In this document: in pieces, positions 26,549 to 36,794 of the stretch | Position numbering within the stretch: position 1 is the stretch's first letter | How the letters are laid out: each line of letters begins with the position of its first letter | Assembly: GCA_017474515.1 (NCBI GenBank) | Contig: JAFVHN010000077.1 | Location: 1 to 64,000, forward strand | DNA from: Prevotella sp. | Lineage (GTDB): Bacteria; Bacteroidota; Bacteroidia; Bacteroidales; Bacteroidaceae | Reading direction: 5' to 3' | DNA: 64,000 nucleotides | The notes under the pieces: model-generated | Told to the model about the DNA's origin: nothing | The model's input: the letters and a program-made list of their open reading frames with translations, nothing else | Databases searched by the model: none | Position numbers and translations under genes: made by a program

Positions 26549-28015
26549 ATGAACTACAAACACATTTCAAGAAGGAGCCGCTCCTTCCTGCGGATGTGGC
26601 ACGGCGGTGTGCTGGGCGCAGCAGCACTGCTCATGGCCTCGTGCGCAGTTGACGGCTACGACGACGAGGAACGCTTCGTCAGCGACGTGTCAGGAGCCAC
26701 GCTCTCGTCGCCGCAGGCTTCCGACATCACCATCACCCCGAGCGCCGACGGAAAGAACCAAACCATCACCTGGCCCGTGGTGCCAGGAGCCATGGGCTAC
26801 CTGGTGTCGTTCTTCGACGAGGGCAACATGGACGAGCCGCTGGTGAGAGACTCGCTGGTGGACGGATGCTCCATCACCGTGAGCCGCGAGGAAGACATGA
26901 ACTACCTGCTCACCATCCAGACCAAGGGCAACGCCAAGGCGGGCAACAACGACGCCAGCGAGGCCACGCAGCTGAAGATTTCAACCTTCACGCCAACCTT
27001 CATGACCATTCCCGCCGGCAGCGACCTCAACGCCTGGTTCGCCGCCAACCCCGTTCCCGACGACGCCCTCACGGCCAACCTCAACTACGACCTGGAGGCC
27101 GGCGGAAGCTACACGCTGAGCGACGTGCTCGACTTCAACGGGCACCGCGTCACCCTGCGCTCGAACAGCAAGACCAACCGCGCGCTCATCACCTACACCG
27201 GCGACAAGTCGGGCATTGCCACCTGCGCAGCCATGGGCATCAAGTACCTCAACTTCGACTGCCAAGGCATGGCCGCCAACAAGGGCGTGTTCGCATTCAG
27301 CAAGGCACCGACGGTGGAAAACGACGCCACCTACGGCGCACCCGTCATCTGGGACCCCATCACCATCCTGAACTGCAACTTCGACAACGTGAACGGATAC
27401 TTCTTCTGGGACAATGCCACGAAAGTGGCCGCCAAGACGGTGCTCGTTGACAACTGCGTGGTGCACCTCACACCCCAGAGCGCCATCTCGGGAGGAGTGT
27501 TCTGGACCAACAAGGCCGGGCACATCAACGACCTCACCGTGTCGAACAGCACTTTCTGGGAAAGCCCCGACAGCCCGGGCGACTACAAATACTTCTACCA
27601 GGCCGGACTGACCAGGGCCAAGGACATCGGCGTGGCCAGCAACTCGGTGAACTACATGAACTGCACCTTCTACCATGTGACGTGGAACGACGGACAATGG
27701 GGCAACTACAACGGCATGAACGGCAAGCCCGACTCCTACTGGGTGCTCACCGACTGCATCTTCTTCGACTGCTCCAACAGCGGCAGCGTGCCCCGGCGCT
27801 TCCTCCACGGCAAGGCCAACCAGCCCACCGCCACCTTCCGCAACAACACCTACATGAACGCCGACGGCACCTTCCAGGACCCGCAGAACTACGACGTCTC
27901 GGGCACCAACATCGAGGAAGACCCACAGTTTGCCAACCCCGCCGCCGGCGACTTCCACATCAGCGGACCCAAGCAGGTGGCACTGAAGACCGGCGACCCC
28001 AGGTGGCTGCCTTAA
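26549..28015 (+). CDS. Beta-helix lipoprotein, DUF4957/DUF5123-type
   Basis: The protein has 488 residues from the chosen ATG; another in-frame ATG lies at 26522. The lipobox LLMASC puts the lipidated cysteine at position 32. An Fn3-like domain follows (ITWPVVPGAMGYLVSFFDEG), then a right-handed beta-helix region from ~165 (LNCNFDNVNGYFFWDN, VLVDNCVVHLTPQ, DCIFFDCSNSGSVPRRFLHG), as in the DUF4957/DUF5123 proteins of Bacteroidota pectin loci. It probably binds or cuts pectic glycan at the cell surface; no lyase catalytic residues are assigned. It stands 43 bp before SusC. Confidence 0.8.
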   Translation: MNYKHISRRSRSFLRMWHGGVLGAAALLMASCAVDGYDDEERFVSDVSGATLSSPQASDITITPSADGKNQTITWPVVPGAMGYLVSFFDEGNMDEPLVRDSLVDGCSITVSREEDMNYLLTIQTKGNAKAGNNDASEATQLKISTFTPTFMTIPAGSDLNAWFAANPVPDDALTANLNYDLEAGGSYTLSDVLDFNGHRVTLRSNSKTNRALITYTGDKSGIATCAAMGIKYLNFDCQGMAANKGVFAFSKAPTVENDATYGAPVIWDPITILNCNFDNVNGYFFWDNATKVAAKTVLVDNCVVHLTPQSAISGGVFWTNKAGHINDLTVSNSTFWESPDSPGDYKYFYQAGLTRAKDIGVASNSVNYMNCTFYHVTWNDGQWGNYNGMNGKPDSYWVLTDCIFFDCSNSGSVPRRFLHGKANQPTATFRNNTYMNADGTFQDPQNYDVSGTNIEEDPQFANPAAGDFHISGPKQVALKTGDPRWLP

Positions 28016-28058
28016 CCAGCGACGACATCATAATCATCTAACAACAACCGCGAGTATT

Positions 28059-31000
28059 ATGAATTTCAAGAAATATTTCATCACACTGTGCCTGGGGCTG
28101 CTCACCGCATTGCCCGCACTGGCACAGACCAAGACACAGCAGGGCAAGGTGGTCGATGAGAACAACGAGCCCGTCATCGGAGCCACGGTGAAAGTGGAAG
28201 GCACCAAGACCGCCACCGTCACCGACTTCGACGGCAACTATAAAATCGAAGTGCCCAACAAAGGCAAGGTCGTCATCTCGTACATAGGCTACAAGGACGT
28301 GGTCACCACCGGTGGCCTCGTGCAGATGGAAGAAGACAACTCGGAACTCGGCGAGGTCGTCGTAGTGGGTTACGGCGTGCAGAAGAAGGCACACCTCACC
28401 GGCTCCGTCTCAACCGTGCCCATGGAAGACATCCAGGACCTGGCGGCAGGCGGACTGGCCTCCACGCTGAGCGGACTGGTGAGCGGACTGTCGGTGAGCG
28501 GCGGTGAGGCCAGGCCCGGCGAGCGCGCACGAATGAACATCCGCGACACCAACAGGCTGGGCGACGTGGGCGTCACCTCGCAGGAACCCCTCTACGTCAT
28601 CGACGGATACATCTACCCCAACGACATGAAAGTGGGCAACGTGACGCAGAACCTGGGTGCCGAGGCCTTCAACAACCTCGACCCCTCGGAAGTGGAAAGC
28701 ATCTCGGTGCTCAAGGATGCCTCGGCAGCCGTCTATGGCGCCAGGGCAGCCAACGGCGTCATCCTCGTGACCACAAAGAAAGGCAAGCAGGGCGCACCGC
28801 GCATCAGCTACAGCGGAACCTTCGGATTCACCAACGAGGTGGCCAGGCCGTCGATGCTCAGCGCCTACGATTTCGGACGGCTCTATAACTCCATTGCTGC
28901 TGCCGACCCAACCAACACTTCGCTCAACCACACCACGGCCCTCTATCAGGCCGACGAGCTGCAGGCCATGAAGAGCCTCAACTACGACCTGCTTGACAAA
29001 TACTGGGAAACGGGCATCACCCACAAACACTCGGTCAACGTGAGCGGAGCCACCGACAACGTGAACTACTTTGCAGGCATCAGCTACTTCAACCAGGACG
29101 GTAACCTCGGAAAACTGGACTACGACCGCTGGAACTACCGCGCAGGCATCGACGTAAAGGTGAGCAAATGGCTCGGCGCCAACCTCACCGTGAGCGGCGA
29201 CTATGCCAACAAGGAGAAACCGCTGCTCAAGGTGGGCGGAACCAATGCCGAGAAAGACTACAACCTCATGCTCACCCGTCCCCGATACATTCCCGAATAT
29301 GTGGACGAATTTCCCATCCCGGCCTACGGCGTGAGCGGAAAGAAACACGCCAACCAGGAATATTCCTTCGACGTGCTTCAGAACAACGGCGACTTCAGCA
29401 AGAGCATGAACTCAAACATCAACATCAATGCCTCGATAGACTATGACTTCGGATGGAGCAAAATACTGAAGGGCTTGAAACTGCGCTTCACCTACTCGAA
29501 GAGCATCAACACCGACAAGACCAACGAGTTCGGCTCCAACTACACCCTCTACCAGATGACCAACCGCTACGGCTCGGGCAACCACCTCTACACGCCCACC
29601 GGCATGGAAGACCCCAACTTCGACTACCTGGCCGAGGGCAACTTCAACGCCCTGACGCTCAACAACGGCAGCTACCTGAGCCGCACAATGGTGCGCACCG
29701 ACAACTATCAGGTGAACTTCACCGCACAGTATCAGCGCAAATTCGGGCTCCACAACCTCAGCGCACTCTTCTCAATAGAGAAATCGGAGGCCGAGAGCGA
29801 GCCCGTAACCGGTCAGCGCGGAGACCCATACCCCTTCACCACCATGCAGTATAACGCCGCCACGGGCGACTTCATGGCTACGTTCACACGAAGCGAGAGC
29901 GGAACAATGTCGTACATCGGAAGGCTGAACTACGCCTACGCCGACCGCTACCTCTTTGAATTCCTGCTCCGCTCCGACGCCTCCACAAAATTCGCGCCGA
30001 AGAACTATTGGGGCACCTTCCCCGCAGTGAGCGCCGGATGGGTGATGAGCGAGGAGCCGTGGTTCAAGGACAAGGTGAAAGGCGTTGACTTCCTGAAACT
30101 GCGCGCATCGTTCGGACTCACCGGCCGCGACAACACCGCCGCGTGGCAGTGGATGCAGGTCTATGCAATCGACGCCAACAAGGGAACCGTGTTCGGCGAG
30201 GGAACGGGCAACGACTCGAGCAACCGCATCACCATCAACAAGAACAACTCGGCCGTCAACACCGACGTGCACTGGGACAAATCCTACAAGTTCAACGTCG
30301 GTATCGACGCACGATTCTTCGACCAGCGCCTGAGCGTCACCTTCGAGCACTACCGCGAGTGGAACCGCGAAATGCTGATGAACCTGGTGCAGGAAATAGC
30401 ATCGCCCATAGGCACGCAGAGCGCAGCCACCAACCGCGGAGAAATGAACAGCTGGGGTTATGAATTGTCGCTCAACTGGCGCGACAAAATCTCGAACGAC
30501 CTGAAATATCACATCGGCATCAACACCGGCTACAGCGACAACAAGGTGCTCAACATGGACTGGGAAGACGAATATCTCTACCGACAGATTGTCTATGGCG
30601 GACGCACCGACATAGGACTCTGGGGAATGCAATGCATCGGCATGTTCCGCTCGTTCCAGGACATTGAGGAATATTTCCAGAAATACAACATCACAACCTA
30701 TATGGGCATGACGAAGGACAAGGTGCGCCCGGGAATGCTCATCTATAAGGACGTGCGCGGAGCCTACGACCAGGCAACGGGAACCTATGCCGGTCCCGAC
30801 GGCGTGGTGGACCGCGACAACGACCAGGTGGAACTGGGACACCGCGGAAACATCTACGGCTTCACCATGAACGCCGGCGCCGACTGGAAATTCCTGTCGC
30901 TCACCTTCCAGTTCGGAGCACACTGGGGCGGCTACACCACCGTGCCCTCGACGGCCATCGGCGTGCCCTCAACGAGCAACGTGGAATTCTACAACATGCC

Positions 31001-31370
31001 GTCGTTCTGGAACCCCGACAACGTGTATGTCTATCAGGACATCTACGACGGCGCGGGCAACCTCGTCATGCGGCAGAACCGCGACGCCGTGTATCCCAGC
31101 CTGGCCTACAACATCAACAGCGTGGCATCAAGCTTCTGGCGTATCAGTGCCGCAAGGGTGTCGCTCAACCGCGTCACGCTGGCTTGCACCATCCCCTCGC
31201 AGTGGGTGAAGGCCATCGGCATACAGAGCGCACGCGTGAACATCACCGGCGTCAACCTGCTGAACTTCTATAACCCCTACCCCGACCACTTCACCAACCC
31301 GCTGGCCGGTTCCTACGGAGCCTATCCCAACCTGCGCAAGTGGACCGTCGGCGTGAACCTGAGTTTCTAA
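28059..31370 (+). CDS. SusC/RagA-type TonB-dependent outer membrane transporter
   Basis: This 1103-residue protein imports oligosaccharides through the outer membrane with SusD. After the signal peptide (…ALPALAQ) comes a carboxypeptidase-regulatory-like domain (VVDENNEPVIGATVKVEGTK, ~28-95), then the SusC signature and plug (VVVVGYGVQKKAHLTGSVST; YVIDGYIYP; SISVLKDASAAVYGARAANG), then the beta-barrel ending in aromatic WTVGVNLSF. Length is typical. SusD follows 39 bp later. Substrate is inferred as pectic oligosaccharide from the pectinesterase, beta-helix protein and esterase around it. Confidence 0.95.
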   Translation: MNFKKYFITLCLGLLTALPALAQTKTQQGKVVDENNEPVIGATVKVEGTKTATVTDFDGNYKIEVPNKGKVVISYIGYKDVVTTGGLVQMEEDNSELGEVVVVGYGVQKKAHLTGSVSTVPMEDIQDLAAGGLASTLSGLVSGLSVSGGEARPGERARMNIRDTNRLGDVGVTSQEPLYVIDGYIYPNDMKVGNVTQNLGAEAFNNLDPSEVESISVLKDASAAVYGARAANGVILVTTKKGKQGAPRISYSGTFGFTNEVARPSMLSAYDFGRLYNSIAAADPTNTSLNHTTALYQADELQAMKSLNYDLLDKYWETGITHKHSVNVSGATDNVNYFAGISYFNQDGNLGKLDYDRWNYRAGIDVKVSKWLGANLTVSGDYANKEKPLLKVGGTNAEKDYNLMLTRPRYIPEYVDEFPIPAYGVSGKKHANQEYSFDVLQNNGDFSKSMNSNININASIDYDFGWSKILKGLKLRFTYSKSINTDKTNEFGSNYTLYQMTNRYGSGNHLYTPTGMEDPNFDYLAEGNFNALTLNNGSYLSRTMVRTDNYQVNFTAQYQRKFGLHNLSALFSIEKSEAESEPVTGQRGDPYPFTTMQYNAATGDFMATFTRSESGTMSYIGRLNYAYADRYLFEFLLRSDASTKFAPKNYWGTFPAVSAGWVMSEEPWFKDKVKGVDFLKLRASFGLTGRDNTAAWQWMQVYAIDANKGTVFGEGTGNDSSNRITINKNNSAVNTDVHWDKSYKFNVGIDARFFDQRLSVTFEHYREWNREMLMNLVQEIASPIGTQSAATNRGEMNSWGYELSLNWRDKISNDLKYHIGINTGYSDNKVLNMDWEDEYLYRQIVYGGRTDIGLWGMQCIGMFRSFQDIEEYFQKYNITTYMGMTKDKVRPGMLIYKDVRGAYDQATGTYAGPDGVVDRDNDQVELGHRGNIYGFTMNAGADWKFLSLTFQFGAHWGGYTTVPSTAIGVPSTSNVEFYNMPSFWNPDNVYVYQDIYDGAGNLVMRQNRDAVYPSLAYNINSVASSFWRISAARVSLNRVTLACTIPSQWVKAIGIQSARVNITGVNLLNFYNPYPDHFTNPLAGSYGAYPNLRKWTVGVNLSF

Positions 31371-31409
31371 GAGCAACCCACAGTGAAAAGCAAATAAATA
31401 CTGAAAGAT

Positions 31410-33635
31410 ATGAAACACTATAAATATAATAAGGTGAAGGCCAGCAGCCTTTGGCTGGTGCCCGCAGCCATGCTCTCCCTCCTCACGGTGGCCACGTCGT
31501 GCAGCGACGAATTCCTGGAGGAGAAGAAGAACTACGACAACGTGAGCGTTGACATCTACAACTATGAAGCAGGATGCAACGGCCGCGTGAACGACATCTA
31601 CAGCTGGTGCCTGCCCACGGTGAACGACATCACATGGAAGTACCCCTCAATGGGTTCTGCCGATGCGGCCGCCAAGAGCACCGAGGAATACACGGGCTTC
31701 AGCGACTTCGTGAACCCCGAGATTGAGCTGTCGTCAACGAGCAGCACCAACGGCGTGCCCGACTTCTTCATGGGCACTCAGAACAACATCCAGGAAGCCG
31801 TCTATGGCCGCATCCGCAACATCAACGACGCCATAGAGGGCATCTCGGGCGGAACGCTCAACGACGAGCAGAAGCAAATCTACCTCGGACAGTGCTACTT
31901 CTTCCGCGCATGGTGCTACTACAACCTGGTGAAATGGTACGGCGGCGTGCCGCTACTCGACAAGAAACTCGACCCCGTGGAGGGCGTCTATGTGCCGCGC
32001 TCAAGCGCCCGCGAGTGCTTCGACTTCATACTTGCCGACCTTGACCGCGCCGCCGACATGCTGCGCGAGAAGACCACCCAGGGCGGATGGACCGGCAGCG
32101 ACTGGGGCCGCGTCACCACCGGCACCGCGCTCGCACTGAAAGGCCGCGTGCTGCTGCTCTGGGCCAGCCCCCTGTTCAACCGCGGCAACGACGCTCAGCG
32201 CTGGACAAACGCCTACAACCAGATGAAGGCCGACCTCAACGTCATCGACGCTTGCGGCTACGGACTCTTCCACACGTCGAACAACGTGAACGGCTCCGAC
32301 TTCGCACTTCAGTTCCTCCAGAGCGGCAAGAACCCCGAGGCCGTCTTCGTTACCCTCTATAACAACGTGGCCAGCGACGACGGACTGGACAACCAGAAGA
32401 ACAACCCGTGGGAACGCGCCATCCGTCCCTCGAACACCGGAGGCAGCGGAAAGACCGCCGGCTACATGCTCGTGCAGATGTTCCCCATGGCCGACGGAAA
32501 AATCCCCTCGGGCACAGGCACCTATACCAAGCTCGAAACGTCGGAATACACCTACGAGGCCCAATACCCCTTCATGAACCGCGACCCGCGCTTCTACAGG
32601 ACATTTGCCTTCCCCGGCTTCCGATGGGCCTACAACGGCGACCCCACCCAGCGCGACGCCCACAACCCGTCGTATGACAACGGAAAGAACTATGTGGTTT
32701 GGAACTACGTGTGGTACACCAGCCTCAACGACCAGGGCAACCCCGAGAGCGGCAACTCCTACGCCGCCGACAACCTCCTTTCGAGCAAGAGCGGCATCTA
32801 TGTAAGGAAAAAGAGCGACGACGCCGACGTGAACGGCTCGCCCCTCTACCAGTATGCCCCCACCGCCTCGAAGGGTGCCGGACCCTTCTTCTCGGCCGCA
32901 CCGCTCATCGAGCTGCGCTACGCCGAGGTGCTCCTCAACCTGGCCGAGGCCGCCTGCGGAGCCGGCGACATGGCCTTTGCCGTGGAGCAGCTCAAGAAAA
33001 TCCGCCAGCGCGCCGGCTACACCGCCGAAAACAACTACGGCCTGCAGGCCAACCTCGTCAGCGACCAGGCCGCCTGCATGAGCGCCATCCTCTACGAACG
33101 GCAGATTGAATTTGCCTACGAGGGCAAACGTTTCGACGACATGCGCCGATGGATGCTCTTCGACGGAGGAGCAGTGGCCGTGAGCGGAGCACCCTCGTCG
33201 TGGACGCTCACCGGATGGGGAGGCAACACCTGCACTTGGCTCGGCTTCAAGCCCTTCAACGGACAACGCAGGGAGAACATCGAGTTCCGCGTGGCCGACA
33301 AATACGGCGTGGGAGGCACACAATACGACAGCGACCCCCTCGTCAACGCAGGCACAGAGCGCCTGGCAGGCGTCGATTTCCGCAACGCCGACCTCACCAC
33401 CCAACTGGAGAACCTCAAACAGTGGTACCAGGAAAACCTCGTGGCCAAAGAGAAGAAGGGCGACGGACGCGACTCGCAGCACAACGACCTCTACATCAAT
33501 TTCCGCCCCAACTACTACTTCCTCGGCTTCCCAACCGGCGTGCAGTCGGCCAACAAGAAGCTGCAACAGACCATCGGATGGGGCGACTACAACAACGGCG
33601 GGGCACCGGGAACCTTCGACCCCTTCGCCGAATAA
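31410..33635 (+). CDS. SusD/RagB-type surface glycan-binding lipoprotein
   Basis: This 741-residue lipoprotein has its lipobox at TVATSC (Cys31). The SusD-like N-terminal region (ALKGRVLLLWASPLFN; YFFRAWCYYNLVKWYGGVPL) and the C-terminal RagB region (LIELRYAEVLLNLAEAACGA; ERQIEFAYEGKRFDDMRRWM) are clear. It caps the SusC barrel and binds the incoming glycan. It is the last gene before a strong terminator, so the SusC-SusD unit ends here and the esterase after it is separate. Confidence 0.95.
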   Translation: MKHYKYNKVKASSLWLVPAAMLSLLTVATSCSDEFLEEKKNYDNVSVDIYNYEAGCNGRVNDIYSWCLPTVNDITWKYPSMGSADAAAKSTEEYTGFSDFVNPEIELSSTSSTNGVPDFFMGTQNNIQEAVYGRIRNINDAIEGISGGTLNDEQKQIYLGQCYFFRAWCYYNLVKWYGGVPLLDKKLDPVEGVYVPRSSARECFDFILADLDRAADMLREKTTQGGWTGSDWGRVTTGTALALKGRVLLLWASPLFNRGNDAQRWTNAYNQMKADLNVIDACGYGLFHTSNNVNGSDFALQFLQSGKNPEAVFVTLYNNVASDDGLDNQKNNPWERAIRPSNTGGSGKTAGYMLVQMFPMADGKIPSGTGTYTKLETSEYTYEAQYPFMNRDPRFYRTFAFPGFRWAYNGDPTQRDAHNPSYDNGKNYVVWNYVWYTSLNDQGNPESGNSYAADNLLSSKSGIYVRKKSDDADVNGSPLYQYAPTASKGAGPFFSAAPLIELRYAEVLLNLAEAACGAGDMAFAVEQLKKIRQRAGYTAENNYGLQANLVSDQAACMSAILYERQIEFAYEGKRFDDMRRWMLFDGGAVAVSGAPSSWTLTGWGGNTCTWLGFKPFNGQRRENIEFRVADKYGVGGTQYDSDPLVNAGTERLAGVDFRNADLTTQLENLKQWYQENLVAKEKKGDGRDSQHNDLYINFRPNYYFLGFPTGVQSANKKLQQTIGWGDYNNGGAPGTFDPFAE

Positions 33636-33659
33636 ATTTCAATACACTCTACAGACAAG

Positions 33660-33696
33660 AAAAGGAGGCTCCGCGAGGAGTCTCCTTTTCTTTTTG
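33660..33696 (+). terminator. Terminator after SusD
   Basis: AAAAGGAGGCTCC pairs with GGAGTCTCCTTTT around a GCGA loop, followed by CTTTTT. Confidence 0.85.
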
Positions 33697-33717
33697 TGAG
33701 TAGAAACGTTTTCATCC

Positions 33718-33925
33718 CGTTTTGTCAAGATTTTTCATAAAATTTTGGGTACCCAAAAAGGTTTGACCGCAATTTTCGGGGAGAAATCTTCAAAATCTCT
33801 CCTCTCAATCTTCAAAATCTCTCCCCGAAATTTGCGGTCAAACTTTAAGCAATTTGTAAGCCATTGAAATTCAACAAAATACAAAACCATCGAAATTTTG
33901 GTGATTTTGTCAAATATTTTTACCA
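33718..33925. repeat. Composite palindromic element, copy D (subtype 1, inverted)
   Basis: This copy lies in the opposite orientation to B and C. TTTTGTCAAGATTTTTCAT opens it (33720-33738), the large inverted repeat spans 33762-33842, the small palindrome TTGAAATTCAA lies at 33864-33874 and GATTTTGTCAAATATTTTT closes it (33903-33921). The gap 33636-34235 also contains a possible -7 box variant, TATCTTTA, at 33994-34001; nothing else is recognised. Confidence 0.88.
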
Positions 33926-34235
33926 ATTTTTACCCAAGCCGATACCCGTCACAAGAAGACAAAAAACTCAGGTTTAGGAAACGCAAAAACGCCTATCTTT
34001 AACCTTGGCAAAAAATCGAGTCTGGCGGCAATTTGCAGGCAGTAAATGGCCTCTGAACCCTATTGGAGGTGAAAGAATTATTTACAAATACCATTCCCAA
34101 TCTCCGCAATTCCGGCCGGTTTACAAGAAGGAAAGAATATGTAACTCACGGTCAACGCCGATTGCGGAAAAATGCCGAACTTTACGCCCATAATTTCCAA
34201 TCACTTATCATCAACTATCAAAAAATCATCTGTTT

Positions 34236-35708
34236 ATGAAAAAAATGCTCTATCTGCTGCTTCTCCCCCTCTTGTGGGCATGCAGCGAAAGTGTTGACAA
34301 TCCCGTGCTCAACATCGAGGGCGGACAAGTGCAGGGCGTCATGGCTGACAACCCCGGCGTGTATGTCTATCGCGGCATCCCCTATGCAGCACCGCCCATC
34401 GGCGACCTGCGATGGAAAGCCCCGCAGCCCGTGGTGCCCTGGCAGGGCATCAGGCTCTGCGACAAATTCGGACATCCGGGCTACCAGGCCGTGCATTATC
34501 CCGGCTTCTACGCTTCCGAGTGGGGCTACGGCGACGAAGCACCCTACAGCGAAGACTGCCTCTACCTGAACGTGTGGACAAAAGCCCCGGGGCAGGTTGA
34601 CAAGAAGCTGCCCGTGGCCCTGTGGATTCACGGCGGAGGCTACCGCGAAGGCTGGGGCTCCGAGCCGGAGTTCGACGGGCAGGAATGGGCGTCGAAGGAC
34701 GTCGTCCTCGTCAGCATCAACTACCGCCTCGGCGTGTTCGGATTCTTCACCTATCCCGAGTTGTCGGCCGAGAGCGAGAACAAGGTGTCGGGCAACTACG
34801 GCATCCTCGACCAGATAGAGTCGCTCAAGTGGATTAAGAAGAACATCGAGCAGTTTGGCGGAGACCCCGAGAACGTCACCATCTTCGGACAGAGCGCCGG
34901 GGCAGGCAGCGTGCGCACGCTTTGCGAGTCGCCGCTGGCTCGCGGACTCTTCCACAAGGCCGTCATCATGAGCGGCGGCGGGCTCAACATACCGCCCAAG
35001 GAGGGCCAGGAGGCCAAGCCGGCAACTCCCATGAACCGCTTCTTCACCTACAACCCGTCGCTTCAGGAAAGCGAGGCCAACACGAAGAAAGTGATGGACT
35101 GGGCCGGACTTACCGACCTGGAGAAGCTGCGCAAGGCCAGCACCGAGACCATGTACACCGTGGCCGACCTCTACAATGCCGTCACCAAGAACGACGTCTA
35201 TCTGGTCAACAGGCCCATCGTTGACGGATATGTGTGCACAAAGAGCTTCGACGAGGCAGCTCGCGAGGGAACCATCGCCGACGTGCCCTACATGATTGGC
35301 TACACGCTCAACGACATGGGCGACATGGCAGCGGGCATTGCCGAATTTTGCAAGGTAAGGCAGGAAAAGGGCGGAAAGGCATGGGCCTACGAGTTTGCAC
35401 GGCCCCTGCCCGACGACGGCAAGCATCCCGAAATCACCGACCGCCTGAAGGGTGCCTTCCATAGCAGCGACCTGTGGTTCGTGTTCAAGTCGCTCAAGCA
35501 CTGCTGGAGGCCGTGGACACAGGGCGACTGGGACCTGGCAGAGAAGATGCTCACCGCATGGACCAACTTCGCAAAGTTCGGCAACCCCAACGGCGAGGAG
35601 GACGGCGAGTGGACGCCATGCACGGCCGAAAGCCCCAACTTCATGCTCTTCAAACTCGATGACAAAGACGCCGAGAAATCGGAAATGGGGGCACCCATTA
35701 AAGAGTGA
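34236..35708 (+). CDS. Type-B carboxylesterase lipoprotein
   Basis: This 490-residue alpha/beta hydrolase has a lipobox (LLPLLWAC, Cys16). Family motifs are YRGIPYAAPPIGDLRWKAP, EDCLYLNVWTK, the oxyanion-hole HGGGYREG, and the nucleophile Ser220 in FGQSAGAGS. A likely role is removing ester groups from plant-derived glycan at the cell surface, given the neighbouring SusC/SusD; direct substrate evidence is absent. The terminator and element D separate it from SusD, so it likely has its own promoter. Confidence 0.88.
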   Translation: MKKMLYLLLLPLLWACSESVDNPVLNIEGGQVQGVMADNPGVYVYRGIPYAAPPIGDLRWKAPQPVVPWQGIRLCDKFGHPGYQAVHYPGFYASEWGYGDEAPYSEDCLYLNVWTKAPGQVDKKLPVALWIHGGGYREGWGSEPEFDGQEWASKDVVLVSINYRLGVFGFFTYPELSAESENKVSGNYGILDQIESLKWIKKNIEQFGGDPENVTIFGQSAGAGSVRTLCESPLARGLFHKAVIMSGGGLNIPPKEGQEAKPATPMNRFFTYNPSLQESEANTKKVMDWAGLTDLEKLRKASTETMYTVADLYNAVTKNDVYLVNRPIVDGYVCTKSFDEAAREGTIADVPYMIGYTLNDMGDMAAGIAEFCKVRQEKGGKAWAYEFARPLPDDGKHPEITDRLKGAFHSSDLWFVFKSLKHCWRPWTQGDWDLAEKMLTAWTNFAKFGNPNGEEDGEWTPCTAESPNFMLFKLDDKDAEKSEMGAPIKE

Positions 35709-35976
35709 ACTCTTTTAGTTATGAGTTATGAATTATGAGTTTGCTGCCGCCATAACTTATAATTTTGCTGCCGCCATCTCACGCCTCATGTAGGGACGTG
35801 ATGTATCACGTCCGCAAGCAAAAATAAGCGAAAAGAGTGGACTCTTTTATTTTATGAATTATGAGTTTGCTGCCGGCATCAAAATTTAATTGAAAAAGGG
35901 TGGCTGCCGCCGTAATTCATAATTCATAATTAAGAACTCATAACTAAAATGCTTTTCATTTATTAGCGAAGCGCAA
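35709..35976. repeat. Repeat-rich spacer with GCTGCCGCC and GGACGTGAT palindrome
   Basis: The motif GCTGCCGCC occurs three times, with GCTGCCGGC once, among repeats of TTATGAATTATGAGTT. A perfect palindrome GGACGTGAT-GT-ATCACGTCC lies at 35794-35813. GAGTGAACTCTTTT near 35705 and GAGTGGACTCTTTT near 35835 are near-copies. No gene is visible. Confidence 0.6.
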
Positions 35977-36753
35977 ATGACGGCCCGCGAGATTGAAGAC
36001 TACATGCTGACGCTCGGCGACGACGGCCAGCGCCGCGTATTGGAGAGGTTTTTCAAAACCGCTCCCGGCGAATACGGCCACGGCGACCGATTCCTCGGCA
36101 TCAGGGTACCCCAGACACGGCAGGTGGTGAAAGCCGCCTGCCGCGTCACTCCCCTCGACGAGATGGAAAAACTCCTGCACAGCCCCTGGCACGAAGTGCG
36201 GCTCTGCGGACTGCTGCTCATGGTCGCCATGTTTGAGGACAACGCCAAGAAGCGACTGCTGAACGACACCGCCGCCATGGGTCAGCGCGACCGGGTGCTC
36301 ACCACCTACCTGGCGAACGCCACCCGCGCCAACAACTGGGACCTCGTGGACCTGTCGGCGCCCAAGCTGCTCGGCACATGGCTCTTGGTGCCTACCGCCC
36401 TCCCCGACGGCACGCCGGGCTTGAACGCCGACTACAAGCGGCAGGTGATGGACCGCCTGGCACTCAGTACCTGCCTCTGGGAACAGCGCATCGGAATGGT
36501 GTGCACATGGAAAACCTTGCAACAGGGCGACCCCGCCTATTGCCTGCGCTACGCCGAAAAGCACCTCCACCACCCCCACGACCTCATGCAAAAGGCCGTG
36601 GGATGGATGCTGCGCGAAATGGGAAAGCGCGTCAGCATGGACCTCCTGCGCCAATTCCTTTCGCTCCACGCCCACGAAATGCCGCGCACCATGCTACGCT
36701 ACGCCATTGAGAAAATGAGCGACAGCGAGCGTGCATCATGGATGGAATATTGA
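35977..36753 (+). CDS. AlkD-like DNA alkylation repair protein (HEAT-like repeats)
   Basis: This 258-residue, all-helical protein has the opening MTAREIEDYMLTLGDDGQRR and FLGIRVPQTRQVVKAACR, typical of the DNA alkylation repair family, whose better-known members remove alkylated bases. WDLVDLSAPKLLGTWL and DLMQKAVGWMLREMGKRV are two of its most conserved helices. No signal peptide, so cytoplasmic. It is followed directly by a decayed gene. Confidence 0.85.
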   Translation: MTAREIEDYMLTLGDDGQRRVLERFFKTAPGEYGHGDRFLGIRVPQTRQVVKAACRVTPLDEMEKLLHSPWHEVRLCGLLLMVAMFEDNAKKRLLNDTAAMGQRDRVLTTYLANATRANNWDLVDLSAPKLLGTWLLVPTALPDGTPGLNADYKRQVMDRLALSTCLWEQRIGMVCTWKTLQQGDPAYCLRYAEKHLHHPHDLMQKAVGWMLREMGKRVSMDLLRQFLSLHAHEMPRTMLRYAIEKMSDSERASWMEY

Positions 36754-36794
36754 TGCTCACTCCCAACTTCAATAATTTTTTTCAATCCAAGAAA

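Noticed and set aside
34005..34193. 62-codon frame in the gap before the carboxylesterase
   Set aside because: No ATG start or promoter geometry supports it and its composition looks random.
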